NCBI GenBank assembly: GCA_049318625.1
Contig: JBMOGA010000021.1
Coordinates: forward strand, 1 to 53,722
Origin: JBMOGA01 sp049318625
GTDB taxonomy: Bacteria > Pseudomonadota > Alphaproteobacteria > Rhizobiales > Hyphomicrobiaceae
Direction: 5' to 3'
DNA: 53,722 nucleotides
Below the pieces are notes generated by a model. The model was not told the origin of the DNA. It did no database searches and was given only the letters and a program-made list of their open reading frames with translations. The position numbers and the translations under genes are program-made. Shown here piece by piece: positions 1 through 8,598 of the stretch. Positions within the stretch are counted from its first letter, which is position 1. Every line of letters begins with the position of its first letter.

Positions 1-54
1 AACCCGCGACCACATGATTAAAAGTCACGTGCTCTACCGCTGAGCTACCGGCCC
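1..54 (-). tRNA. tRNA-Lys (anticodon TTT), 3' part cut off by window edge
   Basis: Read on the minus strand from position 54, the sequence begins with a 7-nt acceptor strand GGGCCGG, then TA, a D-arm (GCTC...GAGC) and an anticodon arm CGTGA-CTTTTAA-TCATG, which pairs over five positions with one G-T wobble. The loop presents TTT, which reads lysine codons AAA/AAG. The variable region and the start of the T arm (GGTCGCGGGTT) are visible, but the T arm and acceptor 3' strand lie outside the window. Confidence 0.93.
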
Positions 55-287
55 TCGGGAGGCGTCGTTAAGGGCTTTCCCGCTGATTGTCCAGTGCCGG
101 TGCCGGGCCGGGCGGCGACAGGGTGGTCTGGCCGCGGGCTGCGGCCGCTCGGCACGGATGCCGGGTTGCTCTGCAGCGCGGCTCGCGGGGGCTGGCGCGG
201 ACCGGGTTCGGACCCGGGCGGCAGCGGGCGCTTATGCGTCAGCCCGGTCGATGGGCGACCGGGCAGCGGGCGATCCCCAGGCGGGCC

Positions 288-500
288 TCAGCCGGCAACC
301 CAGTAGGTAAAGAGGGTGGCATCCTCGATCGGCGCGGCGGCGGCCGGTTCCAATGCGCCACGCGGCATGCTCGGGTCCCGATGGTCGCCGAGCAGCGCCG
401 CCGGAGGCGTCCGCACGGTGTCGCGGCGTCCTGTCGGTTCGCGGCGGGAAATCATCAGCGCGTGGGACAGATGTCCGACTGTGGCGGCGAGGGTGCTCAT
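288..500 (-). CDS. hypothetical small protein, 70 aa
   Basis: I do not recognise this protein. The ATG at 498-500 is preceded by a strong ribosome binding site (GAGAGGAG, about 7 nt upstream). A TATGAT -10-like hexamer lies about 30 nt further upstream (529-534, minus strand). The product starts MSTLAATVGHLSHAL and ends FTYWVAG; the middle is rich in Arg, Pro and Ala, with no membrane segment and no Cys. It stands alone between a tRNA gene and the sulfur-assimilation operon. The case for a real gene rests on the start signals rather than on similarity. A longer in-frame start upstream exists but lacks these signals. Confidence 0.55.
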   Translation of the reverse strand: MSTLAATVGHLSHALMISRREPTGRRDTVRTPPAALLGDHRDPSMPRGALEPAAAAPIEDATLFTYWVAG

Positions 501-930
501 CGGTCGTCTCCTCTCGATAACGGAGCAAATCATAACTGCTTCCCGTCGCTGCGGCGCACCGGCCGCGAAATAAGAAGCCGATTGTCCGGGTACGACGGCG
601 GGTGGAACCGTCTTCCAAAGACGGGGCGCGACAGGGAATGAACCGTCGCATTCGAACGGGGCCGCGCGACGCTGGCCGGCGTCATGGATGCGGGGCCTTC
701 GCGGGTCCGCGGCGTCGCCGCGCGCGGGTCGTCACGCGGTGACGGGCGTGCGGCTGGGGAATGGGTTTGCGCGATGCGGTGCGGGCTGAGGCTGCGATGC
801 TGGCGATGGGCGCAAACGGAAAACGGACGGACACGGCGGTGCGCGTGGCGGCAAGTCCATCCTTATTTCTCCGGGGACCTTCCGACGGCGGCGGCGCTCG
901 CATAAGTTCCGCGCTGTCCAGGAGATGGTG
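501..930. other. 430-bp intergenic region with no convincing gene
   Basis: This region lies between the divergent small ORF (minus strand) and the ferredoxin gene (plus strand), so it must hold promoters for both. Apart from the TATGAT hexamer on the minus strand at 529-534, I see no clear sigma-70 pair, riboswitch or terminator. The overlapping open frames here are Arg/Gly/Ala-rich and look like chance frames in G+C-rich DNA. Confidence 0.5.
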
Positions 931-1299
931 ATGCTGACGGCCGAGAACTACGAATTCGGGAGCGATGCCGACGAGGTCGTCGGGCTCAACGTGCGACTGG
1001 CCGGTGGCGCCCTCTCGCGCGTGCCGGCACTCGACGGTATGTCGCTCATGGAAGTTCTGCGTGCCAACGACTTGCCGATCGTCGCCGAATGCGGCGGCGC
1101 TGCCGTGTGCGCCACCTGCCACATCCGCGTCGCGACGGCGTGGGTGCAGCGGCTGCCCGAGCCCGGCGACGAGGAGTTGGCGAAGCTCGACGAGATCCCG
1201 GGCGCGGACGAGGGCTCCCGGCTGGCCTGCCAGATCCGGGTGACGCGATCGCTCGATGGCATGGAATTCGATCTTCAGGCTGATAGCGTCCGGAGCTGA
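931..1299 (+). CDS. 2Fe-2S ferredoxin, adrenodoxin/putidaredoxin type
   Basis: Small soluble electron carrier of 122 aa. The four cluster-ligating cysteines are visible: C54, C60 and C63 in ECGGAAVCATC, and C100 in LACQI, the C-x5-C-x2-C...C pattern of vertebrate-type [2Fe-2S] ferredoxins. I chose ATG 931 over ATG 925 because the AGGAG site ends at 924, leaving 6 nt of spacing. It is followed after 4 nt by the SUMT gene and is probably the first gene of the sulfite-reduction operon. No CysJ flavoprotein gene is present, so this ferredoxin could supply electrons to the sulfite reductase; that is inferred from context. Family members also serve P450s or Fe-S assembly. Confidence 0.9.
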   Translation: MLTAENYEFGSDADEVVGLNVRLAGGALSRVPALDGMSLMEVLRANDLPIVAECGGAAVCATCHIRVATAWVQRLPEPGDEELAKLDEIPGADEGSRLACQIRVTRSLDGMEFDLQADSVRS

Positions 1300-1303
1300 G
1301 GTC

Positions 1304-2146
1304 ATGGACCACCTGCGCGATACATTTTCGCACCTCGCCTTTGCCGCACCATCCGGGGCGCGCGTTCTGCTGGTCGGCGCCGGACCCGGTGATCCGGAGT
1401 TGCTGACGGTGAAGGCGGTCAAGGCGCTGGCGTCGGCCGACGTGGTGCTCTACGACGGCCACGTCTCGGCGGGCGTGCTGGCGCTCGTGCGTCCGGGAGC
1501 GGAGTGTATCTCGGTCGCCAAGGTGCGCGGTCGGCATTCCAAGACGCAGGCCGAGATCAACGCGCTGATCGTTCGGCTGGCGCTGGCCGGGCGGGCGGTG
1601 GTGCGGCTGAAAGGCGGCGATCCTTTCGTGTTCGGGCGCGGCGGCGAGGAAGTCGACGTGCTGCGGGCGTCGGGGATCGCGGTCGAGGTGATTCCGGGCA
1701 TTACAGCGGCGACGGCGGTTGCGGCCTCGCTGCAAGTGCCGCTTACGCATCGCGACATCTCCCAGTCGGTGACGTTCCTGTCGGGCCATTCGGCTGGCGA
1801 CGGCGCGCCGGACTTCGAACACATCGATTTCTCGGCATTGGCGCGGGGGCGCTCCACACTTGCGGTCTATATGGGCATCTCGACCGCTGGCGTGCTGGCC
1901 GAGCGGCTGATCGCCTGCGGATGGGCCGGTACGACGCCGGTGGTTGCCGTGGAGCGGGCGACGTCCTTCGACGAACGCCGGGTGGCGACGACATTGGCCT
2001 CGCTCGCGGCGGATCCGCAGCGGCTCGGCCTCGGCGGTCAGTCGCTGATGCTGATCGGCGAGGTGGCGGGCCTGCCACTGGCGGGCGTGGTGGAGCGGTT
2101 CGCGCTGGGCGAAAAACCGGGCATTGAAATGGGAGCCTTGGCATGA
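1304..2146 (+). CDS. cobA: uroporphyrinogen-III C-methyltransferase (SUMT)
   Basis: Transfers two methyl groups from SAM to uroporphyrinogen III, giving precorrin-2, the precursor of siroheme (and of cobalamin). The N-terminal GAGPGDPELLT loop, the RLKGGDPFVFGRGGEE segment and the PGITAA segment are SAM/tetrapyrrole-binding signatures of the family. At 280 aa it is a stand-alone methyltransferase, without the CysG dehydrogenase/ferrochelatase half. ATG 1304 is taken as the start because the frame upstream runs through the end of the ferredoxin gene. The gene's 3' end overlaps the DUF2849 gene by 4 nt (ATGA). Its place next to cysI points to siroheme supply for sulfite reductase. Confidence 0.93.
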   Translation: MDHLRDTFSHLAFAAPSGARVLLVGAGPGDPELLTVKAVKALASADVVLYDGHVSAGVLALVRPGAECISVAKVRGRHSKTQAEINALIVRLALAGRAVVRLKGGDPFVFGRGGEEVDVLRASGIAVEVIPGITAATAVAASLQVPLTHRDISQSVTFLSGHSAGDGAPDFEHIDFSALARGRSTLAVYMGISTAGVLAERLIACGWAGTTPVVAVERATSFDERRVATTLASLAADPQRLGLGGQSLMLIGEVAGLPLAGVVERFALGEKPGIEMGALA

Positions 2147-2409
2147 CGCGTGTCGTGACAGCGAATGTGCTCGCCACGGGTGACGTGGTCTATCTGGCCG
2201 GCGATGGGCGGTGGGTTCGGGCGCTGGCCGAGGCCGCCGTCGCTCCCGACAAGGATGCGCTGGCGCGGCTCGAGGCCGACGCAGCAGGGTCGGCGAGCCG
2301 CCAGGAGGTGACGGCCGTCTATACGATGGACGTGCGCCTCGACAACGGCCAAGCGTCGCCCACCTCGGTCCGGGAGCGCATCCGCGCGGCTCTCGGCCCG
2401 ACCGTCTGA
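2143..2409 (+). CDS. DUF2849 domain protein
   Basis: 88-aa protein of unknown biochemical function, recognised as DUF2849 by its opening (VVTANVLATGDVVYL) and its regular position between SUMT and sulfite reductase genes in alphaproteobacteria. It starts with an ATGA overlap on the cobA stop and is separated from cysI by 26 nt. It is acidic to neutral with no membrane segment. A role in siroheme or sulfite-reductase assembly is guilt by association only. Confidence 0.85.
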   Translation: MTRVVTANVLATGDVVYLAGDGRWVRALAEAAVAPDKDALARLEADAAGSASRQEVTAVYTMDVRLDNGQASPTSVRERIRAALGPTV

Positions 2410-2435
2410 CAGCGGATCAGAAAGGCACAACACCC

Positions 2436-4127
2436 GTGTACCGTTACGACGAATTCGACCATCGCTTCGTCGCCGAGCGCGTGGCGCAGTTCCGCGATCA
2501 AACCGGGCGGCGCCTGGCCGGTGACCTCACAGAGGACCAGTTCAAGCCGCTGAGGCTGCAGAACGGGCTTTATCTTCAGCTCCATGCCTACATGCTGCGC
2601 GTGGCGATCCCCTACGGCGTGCTGTCGGCCCGCCAGATGCGCCAGCTCGCGATGATCGGGCGGAAGTGGGATCGCGGGTTCGGACATTTCACGACGCGCC
2701 AGAACATCCAGTTCAACTGGATCAGGCTGGTCGATGCGCCGGATATTCTGGCGGCGCTGGCCGAGGTTGAGATGCACGCCATCCAGACGAGCGGCAACTG
2801 CATCCGCAACGTGACCGCGGATCCCTATGCGGGGGTCGCGCCGGACGAGATCGAAGACCCGCGCGTGTGGGCCGAGGTGCTGCGCCAGTGGTCGACGGTC
2901 CACCCGGAGTTCTCGTTCCTGCCGCGCAAGTTCAAGGTGGCCATCACCGGCGCGGCGGAGGATCGTGCCGCCGTCCTGTTCCACGACATCGGCGTGAGGA
3001 TCGTCAAGGGGCGCGGCGGCGAGACCGGCTTTGCGGTCTTCGTCGGTGGCGGGCAGGGGCGCACGCCCTACGTGGCGCAGGAATTGCGCGCGTTTCTCCC
3101 GAAGGAGCGGCTGCTGTCGTACCTCGAAGCGGTCATGCGCGTGTACAATCTGCATGGCCGCCGGGACAACATCTACAAGGCGCGGATCAAGATTCTGGTC
3201 AATGCGCTCGGCATCGACGAGTTCCGCCGGCAGGTCGAGGCCGAATGGGCGACGCTGGACGCGCCGAGCGTCGATCTGCCGGAGGCCGAATTCGACCGCA
3301 TCGCCGCGTATTTCCGCCCTCTCGAGTTGGCGGCGCTGCCGGCCCGCAACGCACGTGTCGACTCGCGGCGGAAGCAGGATGCGGATTTCGACCGCTGGGT
3401 TCGCCAGAACGTTCTGGCGCACCGGGTGCCGGGGTATGCCATCGTCAATCTGCCGCTCAAGGAGCCGGGCTTGGTGCCGGGTGACGCGACGTCGGATCAG
3501 ATGGACGCCGTCGCTGACGTCGCCGAGCGCTTCGCGTTCGACGAGATCCGGGTGACGTACACGCAGAACCTCGTGTTGCCGACGGTGGCGCGGGACAGCC
3601 TGCCCGATCTCTACGATGCGCTGGTGGCTCATGGCTTGGCGACCGCCAATACCGAACTCATCACCGACATCATCGCCTGCCCAGGTCTCGACTACTGCAA
3701 TCTGGCCAATGCGCGCGCGATCCCGATCGCGCAGGGCATCGCCCGCCGGTTTGCCGATCCCAGGCGCGCCGAATCTGTGGGGCCGCTGCGGCTCAACATC
3801 TCGGGCTGCATCAATGCCTGCGGTCATCATCACGCGGGCAACATCGGCATCCTCGGCGTCGACAAGAAGGGGACGGAGCACTACCAGATCACGCTCGGAG
3901 GCAGCCCGAAGGACGATGCCGAGATCGGCGATCTGGTGGGACCGAGCTTTCCGGCCGAGGAGGTTCCGGCCGCCATCGAGACCATCGTCGACACCTATCT
4001 CGTCTTGCGTCGTGCGCCCGAGGAGACGTTCCTCGCGGCCTACCGCCGGGTCGGCATTGAGCCGTTCAAGGCGGCGCTGTACGGCGCGCCGGACGAGCCC
4101 CGCCGGAAGGAGCTGGTCGATGCCTGA
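2436..4127 (+). CDS. cysI: sulfite/nitrite reductase hemoprotein subunit (siroheme, 4Fe-4S)
   Basis: Catalyses six-electron reduction of sulfite to sulfide (or of nitrite to ammonia) using a coupled siroheme-[4Fe-4S] centre. The centre's cysteines are clear: C415 and C421 in CPGLDYC, and C458 and C462 in SGCINACGHH, the C-x5-C...C-x3-C signature. Two ferrodoxin-like/SiR repeats span the 563 residues. GTG 2436 is chosen because the frame upstream is the antisense-like tail of the previous gene and VYRYDEFD is a typical start; the ribosome binding site is weak. The stop overlaps the DUF934 gene by 8 nt. The sulfur-assimilation context (SUMT, DUF934) favours sulfite over nitrite. Confidence 0.93.
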   Translation: MYRYDEFDHRFVAERVAQFRDQTGRRLAGDLTEDQFKPLRLQNGLYLQLHAYMLRVAIPYGVLSARQMRQLAMIGRKWDRGFGHFTTRQNIQFNWIRLVDAPDILAALAEVEMHAIQTSGNCIRNVTADPYAGVAPDEIEDPRVWAEVLRQWSTVHPEFSFLPRKFKVAITGAAEDRAAVLFHDIGVRIVKGRGGETGFAVFVGGGQGRTPYVAQELRAFLPKERLLSYLEAVMRVYNLHGRRDNIYKARIKILVNALGIDEFRRQVEAEWATLDAPSVDLPEAEFDRIAAYFRPLELAALPARNARVDSRRKQDADFDRWVRQNVLAHRVPGYAIVNLPLKEPGLVPGDATSDQMDAVADVAERFAFDEIRVTYTQNLVLPTVARDSLPDLYDALVAHGLATANTELITDIIACPGLDYCNLANARAIPIAQGIARRFADPRRAESVGPLRLNISGCINACGHHHAGNIGILGVDKKGTEHYQITLGGSPKDDAEIGDLVGPSFPAEEVPAAIETIVDTYLVLRRAPEETFLAAYRRVGIEPFKAALYGAPDEPRRKELVDA

Positions 4128-4674
4128 GCCCCGCACGCATGTGAAGGTGACGGCTGCCGGTTCGGCGGCCGAGGCACGCCTCTTGAAATCCGGTGCGTTC
4201 GTCGCCGATCCATGGATCGCGGTGGATGCGGAGGCGGCGGTGCCGGCCGATGGGGCCATTCTGGTGCCACTGGCGCGGTGGCGCGCCGAGCGCACGGCGC
4301 TGGTGGCGCGGGGTGGGCCGGTCGGCGTCGTGGTGACGCCGCCCGAGGTGCTGGAGGCCTCCGACGACGTGGCGCGTCTCGGCGTGGTCGTTGTCCGCAT
4401 CGCGAAATTCACCGACGGACGCGCCTACTCGACGGCGCGGCGCTTGCGCGAGCGTGGGTTCGCTGGCGAGATCAGGGCCACGGGCGACGTGTTGCTGGAT
4501 CAGCTTCCGCTGCTGGCGCGCTGCGGTTTCGACGCATTCGAAGTCACGCACGAGCCGACGCTCCGGAAGCTGGACGACGGCATGCTGCCGGGGCTCTCGC
4601 ACGTCTATCAGCCGCCCGCATACGGCGACCGGATGCTGGCGCTCGGACGCGAACGGCATCGCCGCTCGGCGTAG
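4120..4674 (+). CDS. DUF934 domain protein of the sulfite-reduction operon
   Basis: 184-aa protein of the DUF934 family, which in proteobacteria almost always lies beside cysI. Visible family features are the central LGVVVVRIAKFTDGRAYSTA stretch, followed by LRERGFAGEIRATGDVLLDQ and then CGFDAFEV. The function is not established; it is usually annotated as an oxidoreductase-associated protein. Translation is probably coupled to cysI through the 8-nt overlap. In many alphaproteobacteria cysH follows; here the next gene is an antiporter, so PAPS/APS reductase must be encoded elsewhere. Confidence 0.88.
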   Translation: MPEPRTHVKVTAAGSAAEARLLKSGAFVADPWIAVDAEAAVPADGAILVPLARWRAERTALVARGGPVGVVVTPPEVLEASDDVARLGVVVVRIAKFTDGRAYSTARRLRERGFAGEIRATGDVLLDQLPLLARCGFDAFEVTHEPTLRKLDDGMLPGLSHVYQPPAYGDRMLALGRERHRRSA

Positions 4675-4779
4675 TCGCCCTATCGGCGCGCTCCGCCGCA
4701 AACCGGTGCACGGCGCCGTCTTTATGCTTGGTGCCAGGGCCTCGCTCTCGCGTAAACTCTGGCGCAGCAGGAGGGCGGC

Positions 4780-6564
4780 GTGGCGGCGACCATCAATATT
4801 CCCGTCTACAGCGACGCGCTGGTGGTGCTCGGCACCGCCGGCATCGTCGTGCCGATCGTCCAGCGTTTGGGCATCAGCCCCGTACTCGGCTATCTGGCTG
4901 CGGGCGCTCTACTCGGTCCGCTCGGGCTCGGATCGTTCATCGCACAGGCGCCGTTTCTCTACTGGTTGACGGTCGTCGATGCCAAGAACGTGTCTGGCAT
5001 CGCGGATCTCGGGGTCGTGTTCCTGCTGTTCCTGGTCGGGCTCGAGCTGTCGTTCGAGCGCTTGATGGCGATGCGCCGCCTGGTTTTCGGTCTCGGTGGG
5101 CTGCAGATCCTGGTGAGCACGGCGGCGATCGCGTCCATTGCGGCGCTGGCCGGGCAGACGGCCGCCGTGGCGATCATGCTCGGCGCGCTCTTGGCGCTCT
5201 CCTCGACGGCGGTCGTGCTGCAGATCCTGTCGGAGCAGGGGCGGATGATGTCCTCGACCGGTCGGGCAAGCTTTGCCGTGTTGTTGGCCCAGGATCTCGC
5301 CGTCATCCCGATCCTGATGTTCGTGTCGATCCTCGGGGCCAACACGGGCGCCACGATTGCGGCCAGCATCGGCACGGCGCTCCTGCAGGCGCTCGCCGCA
5401 CTGGCGATCATCGCCGTCGTCGGGCGGATCGTGCTGCGGCCACTGCTGCGTCTGGTCGCCGCCACCCGATCCAACGATCTTTTCATCGCCGTGATCCTGT
5501 TCGTGATCGTGGCGACGGGCGTGATCGCGGCGCTGGCGGGGCTTTCGATGGCTCTGGGTGCGTTCGTCGCCGGGTTGCTGTTGTCCGAGACGGAGTACCG
5601 CAAGGCGATCGAGGCGACGATCGAGCCGTTCAAGGGTCTGCTGCTCGGTCTCTTCTTCTTCACGATCGGCATGAGCATCGATGCGCGCGAAGTGATCCGC
5701 GAGCCCGTCCTGCTGCTGGGCAGTGTGGTGGGTCTTGTTCTGCTGAAGGCGCTGATTCTGGTCGCTGTCGCCCGCCTCTATCGATTGAACTGGCCGGTCG
5801 CGGTCGAGATCGGGCTGCTGCTCGGGCCTGGCGGGGAGTTCGCCTTCGTCGGCATCGGGCTGGCGCTGGCGCTGGGTCTCGTGCCACCCCCGGTGGCGAG
5901 CTTCACGCTCGCGGTTACGTCACTCGGCATGGCGCTCATTCCGCTCAATGCCATCGTCGCCCGCCGACTGGCGCCATTGCTGCAGGCCCCGAAGGCGGTG
6001 GAGCCGGAACTCTTGCTGCAGCCGGCTCAGCAGCAGCGACATGCCATTGTCATCGGCTACGGTCGTGTCGGGAAACTTGTCTGTTCGCTGCTTCGAGAGC
6101 ACGGCGTGCCGTTCACGGCCGTCGACAATGATCCCAATGCGGTGGCGCGCGACCGGCGCGCGGGACATGCGGTGTATTTCGGCGACGCCACCCAGCCGGC
6201 ATTCCTCGACGCGTGCGGCATCAAGGATGCGGCCGGCGTGATCGTGACGCTCAACCGGGCCTCGATCGTCGACGAGGTCGTTGGTGAAGTGCGCCACTTG
6301 CGGCCGGACGTGCTGATCGTCGCGCGGGCCCGCGACGGTGTGCACGCCCAGCACCTCTACGGCATCGGGGTGACGGACGCTGTGCCCGAGACGATCGAGG
6401 CCAGTCTGCAACTCTCGGAGGCGGCGTTGGTGGGGCTCGGCGTGCCGACCGGTCCGGTCATCGCGAGTTTGCACGAGCATCGCGAGACCGTACGAAAAGA
6501 CCTGCAGGCGGCCGCGCGATTGGCGGTGCGCTCGCGATCGGGGCCGCAGTCCGGCAAGGTTTGA
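4780..6564 (+). CDS. monovalent cation:proton antiporter-2 (Kef type) with TrkA-N domain
   Basis: Inner-membrane CPA2 transporter of 594 aa. Residues 1-390 form about 12 hydrophobic segments with family signatures such as GYLAAGALLGPLGL near the N-terminus, LFLVGLELSFERL, and GLLLGPGGEFAFVG near residue 350. A cytoplasmic RCK/TrkA-N domain follows (about 415-535), with the nucleotide-binding GYGRVG motif and an acidic VDNDPNAV strand end. These proteins exchange K+ or Na+ for H+ and are usually gated by NAD(H) or glutathione adducts. The GTG start at 4780 has GGAGG 5 nt upstream. It seems to be a single-gene unit 105 bp after DUF934. K+ versus Na+ cannot be decided from sequence. Confidence 0.92.
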   Translation: MAATINIPVYSDALVVLGTAGIVVPIVQRLGISPVLGYLAAGALLGPLGLGSFIAQAPFLYWLTVVDAKNVSGIADLGVVFLLFLVGLELSFERLMAMRRLVFGLGGLQILVSTAAIASIAALAGQTAAVAIMLGALLALSSTAVVLQILSEQGRMMSSTGRASFAVLLAQDLAVIPILMFVSILGANTGATIAASIGTALLQALAALAIIAVVGRIVLRPLLRLVAATRSNDLFIAVILFVIVATGVIAALAGLSMALGAFVAGLLLSETEYRKAIEATIEPFKGLLLGLFFFTIGMSIDAREVIREPVLLLGSVVGLVLLKALILVAVARLYRLNWPVAVEIGLLLGPGGEFAFVGIGLALALGLVPPPVASFTLAVTSLGMALIPLNAIVARRLAPLLQAPKAVEPELLLQPAQQQRHAIVIGYGRVGKLVCSLLREHGVPFTAVDNDPNAVARDRRAGHAVYFGDATQPAFLDACGIKDAAGVIVTLNRASIVDEVVGEVRHLRPDVLIVARARDGVHAQHLYGIGVTDAVPETIEASLQLSEAALVGLGVPTGPVIASLHEHRETVRKDLQAAARLAVRSRSGPQSGKV

Positions 6565-6659
6565 CGGTGCACCCTCTTGCATCCGGCAGGGCGCGCGTGG
6601 CACTGCGGTCTCGTGACGGCGCTCGGCCGAGTATCGGGCGCCGCTGAGGAGGATACGCC

Positions 6660-7790
6660 ATGCGCATCACCGACATCGAGACGCGGCTCGTCCGCGTGCC
6701 GCCGACGACCAAGATCAGCGACGCGATCCAGTCGATCGACAAGTGGGAGTGGATCATCACGACGATCCGGACCGAGGCCGGCCATGTCGGCACCGGTTGG
6801 AGCTATACGCTCGGCATCGGCGGCACGGCGATCCGGGCCATCATCCGCGATTATCTGACGCCCATCCTGGTCGGCCGCGACGCCGGCGAGATCGAGCGGC
6901 TGTGGGAGGCGTGCTGGCTGGAGTTGCACGCCAACGGGTCGGGCGGCTTCACGACGCTGGCGCTGGCGCCGCTCGACGTGGCGCTGTGGGACATCCGGGC
7001 CAAGGCGGCGGGCCAGCCGCTGTGGAAAATCATGGGCGGCGCGCGGCCGCGCATTCCCGCCTATGGCAGCGGCATCAACATGCATCTGGACGGCGAGCCG
7101 CTGGCCGAGCAGATGCGCGGCTTCCTGGCGGCGGGCTATCAGGCCGTCAAGATGAAGGTGGGCCGCGACGATCCCTCCGAGGATGTCGAGCGGGTCGCCA
7201 CCGTGCGCAAGACGATCGGGCCGGCCCGGCGCCTTCTCCTCGATGCGAACCAGAAGTGGCAACCGGGCGAGGCGATCGCGCGCATGGCCATGCTGGAGCG
7301 GTTCGATCCGTTCTGGATCGAGGAGCCCGTTCTGGCCGACGACATCCCCGGCCACACGCGCGTGCGCAGCGGTCAGAGAACGGCGGTCGCGCTCGGCGAG
7401 ACGTTGTTCACGCGCTATCAGTTTGCCGATTACATCCGGGCGGCGGCGGTCGACATCGTGCAGCCGGATGTGCCGCGGGTCGGCGGCTTCACCGAATGGC
7501 TGAAGATCGCCCACCTCGCCGAGGCCCACAATCTCAAAGTCGCGCCGCATTTTGCGGTCGAGCTGTCGGTGCACGGCCTTTGCGCGGTGCCGAACGGGCT
7601 GATCCTCGAGGATCTGCAGGGCGGATCACTGACCGATCTCGGGCTGCTCGCCGAACCGTGGCGTGTCGTCGATGGATTTGGCGTGCCGCCGGACCGGCCG
7701 GGCCACGGCTTCGTGTTCGACGAGGCGGCGATCCGGCGCTACGAGGTCGGTGAACGGCCGGTCGACGTGCAGCCGACCCGGAAATCGTGA
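6660..7790 (+). CDS. mandelate racemase/muconate lactonizing enzyme family protein (enolase superfamily)
   Basis: 376-aa enolase-superfamily enzyme that should abstract a proton alpha to a carboxylate with Mg2+ help. The catalytic residues are all visible: K164-x-K166 (KMKVG), metal ligands D195, E221 and E247, the D270/H297 dyad, and E317. From memory, these are the same positions and residues as in Pseudomonas putida mandelate racemase, so this is an MR-subgroup member with a complete active site. The N-terminal capping domain (1-125) determines substrate and is not diagnostic; mandelate itself is not implied, and sugar-acid dehydration or racemisation are possible. It follows the antiporter by 95 bp and ends convergently with yebC. 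Confidence 0.9.
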   Translation: MRITDIETRLVRVPPTTKISDAIQSIDKWEWIITTIRTEAGHVGTGWSYTLGIGGTAIRAIIRDYLTPILVGRDAGEIERLWEACWLELHANGSGGFTTLALAPLDVALWDIRAKAAGQPLWKIMGGARPRIPAYGSGINMHLDGEPLAEQMRGFLAAGYQAVKMKVGRDDPSEDVERVATVRKTIGPARRLLLDANQKWQPGEAIARMAMLERFDPFWIEEPVLADDIPGHTRVRSGQRTAVALGETLFTRYQFADYIRAAAVDIVQPDVPRVGGFTEWLKIAHLAEAHNLKVAPHFAVELSVHGLCAVPNGLILEDLQGGSLTDLGLLAEPWRVVDGFGVPPDRPGHGFVFDEAAIRRYEVGERPVDVQPTRKS

Positions 7791-7809
7791 GGTAGCGCAT
7801 CAGAGGGAG

Positions 7810-7832
7810 GGGACCGGGCGGCGCGCGGTCCC
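7810..7832. terminator. inverted repeat between convergent genes
   Basis: GGGACCG (7810-7816) pairs perfectly with CGGTCCC (7826-7832) around a 9-nt loop. It lies in the 61-bp gap between the mandelate-racemase-type gene (plus) and yebC (minus), where a bidirectional terminator would be expected. There is no T tract on either side, so intrinsic termination is uncertain. Confidence 0.4.
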
Positions 7833-7851
7833 GCGAGGGGGCGTCCAGTGG

Positions 7852-8598
7852 TCAGCCGACCATCTGCCGCATGGTCTCCTCGTCCACCTCGAAATTGGCG
7901 AACACGGTCTGGACGTCGTCGTCGTCCTCGAGTGCGCCGATCAGTTTCATGATGCTGTCGACCTGATCGCCGCCGATCGGGGCGGTGACCTGCGGTTTCC
8001 AGACGATCTTGGTGGAGGCAGCCTCGCCGAACTTGGACTCGAGCGCAGCGGCGACCTCGCCGACGCTCTCGAAGGCGCAGGTCACAACATGACCGGACTC
8101 GTCCGATGTGGCATCGTCGGCGCCCGCCTCTATGGCGGCCTCCAGCATGGCATCGGCGCTCGCGGCATCGGCCTTGTAGGAGATTTCGCCGACGCGCGCG
8201 AACATGTGGCTGACGGCACCGGTGGCGCCGAGGTTGCCGCCGTGCTTGGCGAAAATTGCGCGAATGGCGCCGCCGGTCCGGTTGCGGTTGTCGGTCAGCG
8301 CCTCGACGATCACGGCGACACCGTTCGGTCCGTAGCCTTCGTAACGGATGTTCTCGTAGGCCTCGCCGTCACCACCGGTCGCCTTCTTGATGGCGCGGTC
8401 GATGTTGTCCTTCGGCATGTTCTCGGCGCGGGCGGCCTGCACGGCGAGGCGCAACCGGGGGTTCATCGCCGGGTCGGGCATGCCGGTCTTGGCGGCGACG
8501 GTGATTTCGCGCGCGAGCTTGCCGAAAAGCTTCGATCGGGCCGCGTCCTGGCGGCCCTTGCGATGCATGATGTTCTTGAACTGTGAATGTCCGGCCAT
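7852..8598 (-). CDS. yebC: YebC/PmpR family DNA-binding/translation-associated protein
   Basis: 248-aa protein of the TACO1/YebC family, described as a transcriptional regulator and more recently as a factor helping ribosomes through difficult motifs. The start MAGHSQFKNIMHRKGRQD is the family signature, which fixes the start at 8598 rather than three codons upstream. Other hallmarks are PKDNIDRAIKKA, the YEGYGPNGVA segment and a C-terminal EDDDDVQTVFANFEVD. In many Hyphomicrobiales yebC lies near ruvC or, as here, upstream of the YmdB-type phosphodiesterase and fau, in the same orientation. The 140 bp separating it from the next gene probably carries its promoter. Confidence 0.96.
   Translation of the reverse strand: MAGHSQFKNIMHRKGRQDAARSKLFGKLAREITVAAKTGMPDPAMNPRLRLAVQAARAENMPKDNIDRAIKKATGGDGEAYENIRYEGYGPNGVAVIVEALTDNRNRTGGAIRAIFAKHGGNLGATGAVSHMFARVGEISYKADAASADAMLEAAIEAGADDATSDESGHVVTCAFESVGEVAAALESKFGEAASTKIVWKPQVTAPIGGDQVDSIMKLIGALEDDDDVQTVFANFEVDEETMRQMVG

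Noticed and set aside
232..651. 139-aa minus-strand open frame covering the 70-aa ORF region
   Set aside because: Arg/Pro/Ala-rich composition without a start signal; the 70-aa frame in another phase has a ribosome binding site.
682..1422. 246-aa minus-strand frame across the ferredoxin and SUMT genes
   Set aside because: Antisense shadow of two clearly recognisable genes in G+C-rich DNA.
2319..4412. 697-aa minus-strand open frame across sulfite reductase and DUF934
   Set aside because: Antisense mirror of genuine genes; residues are composition-driven and no family is visible.
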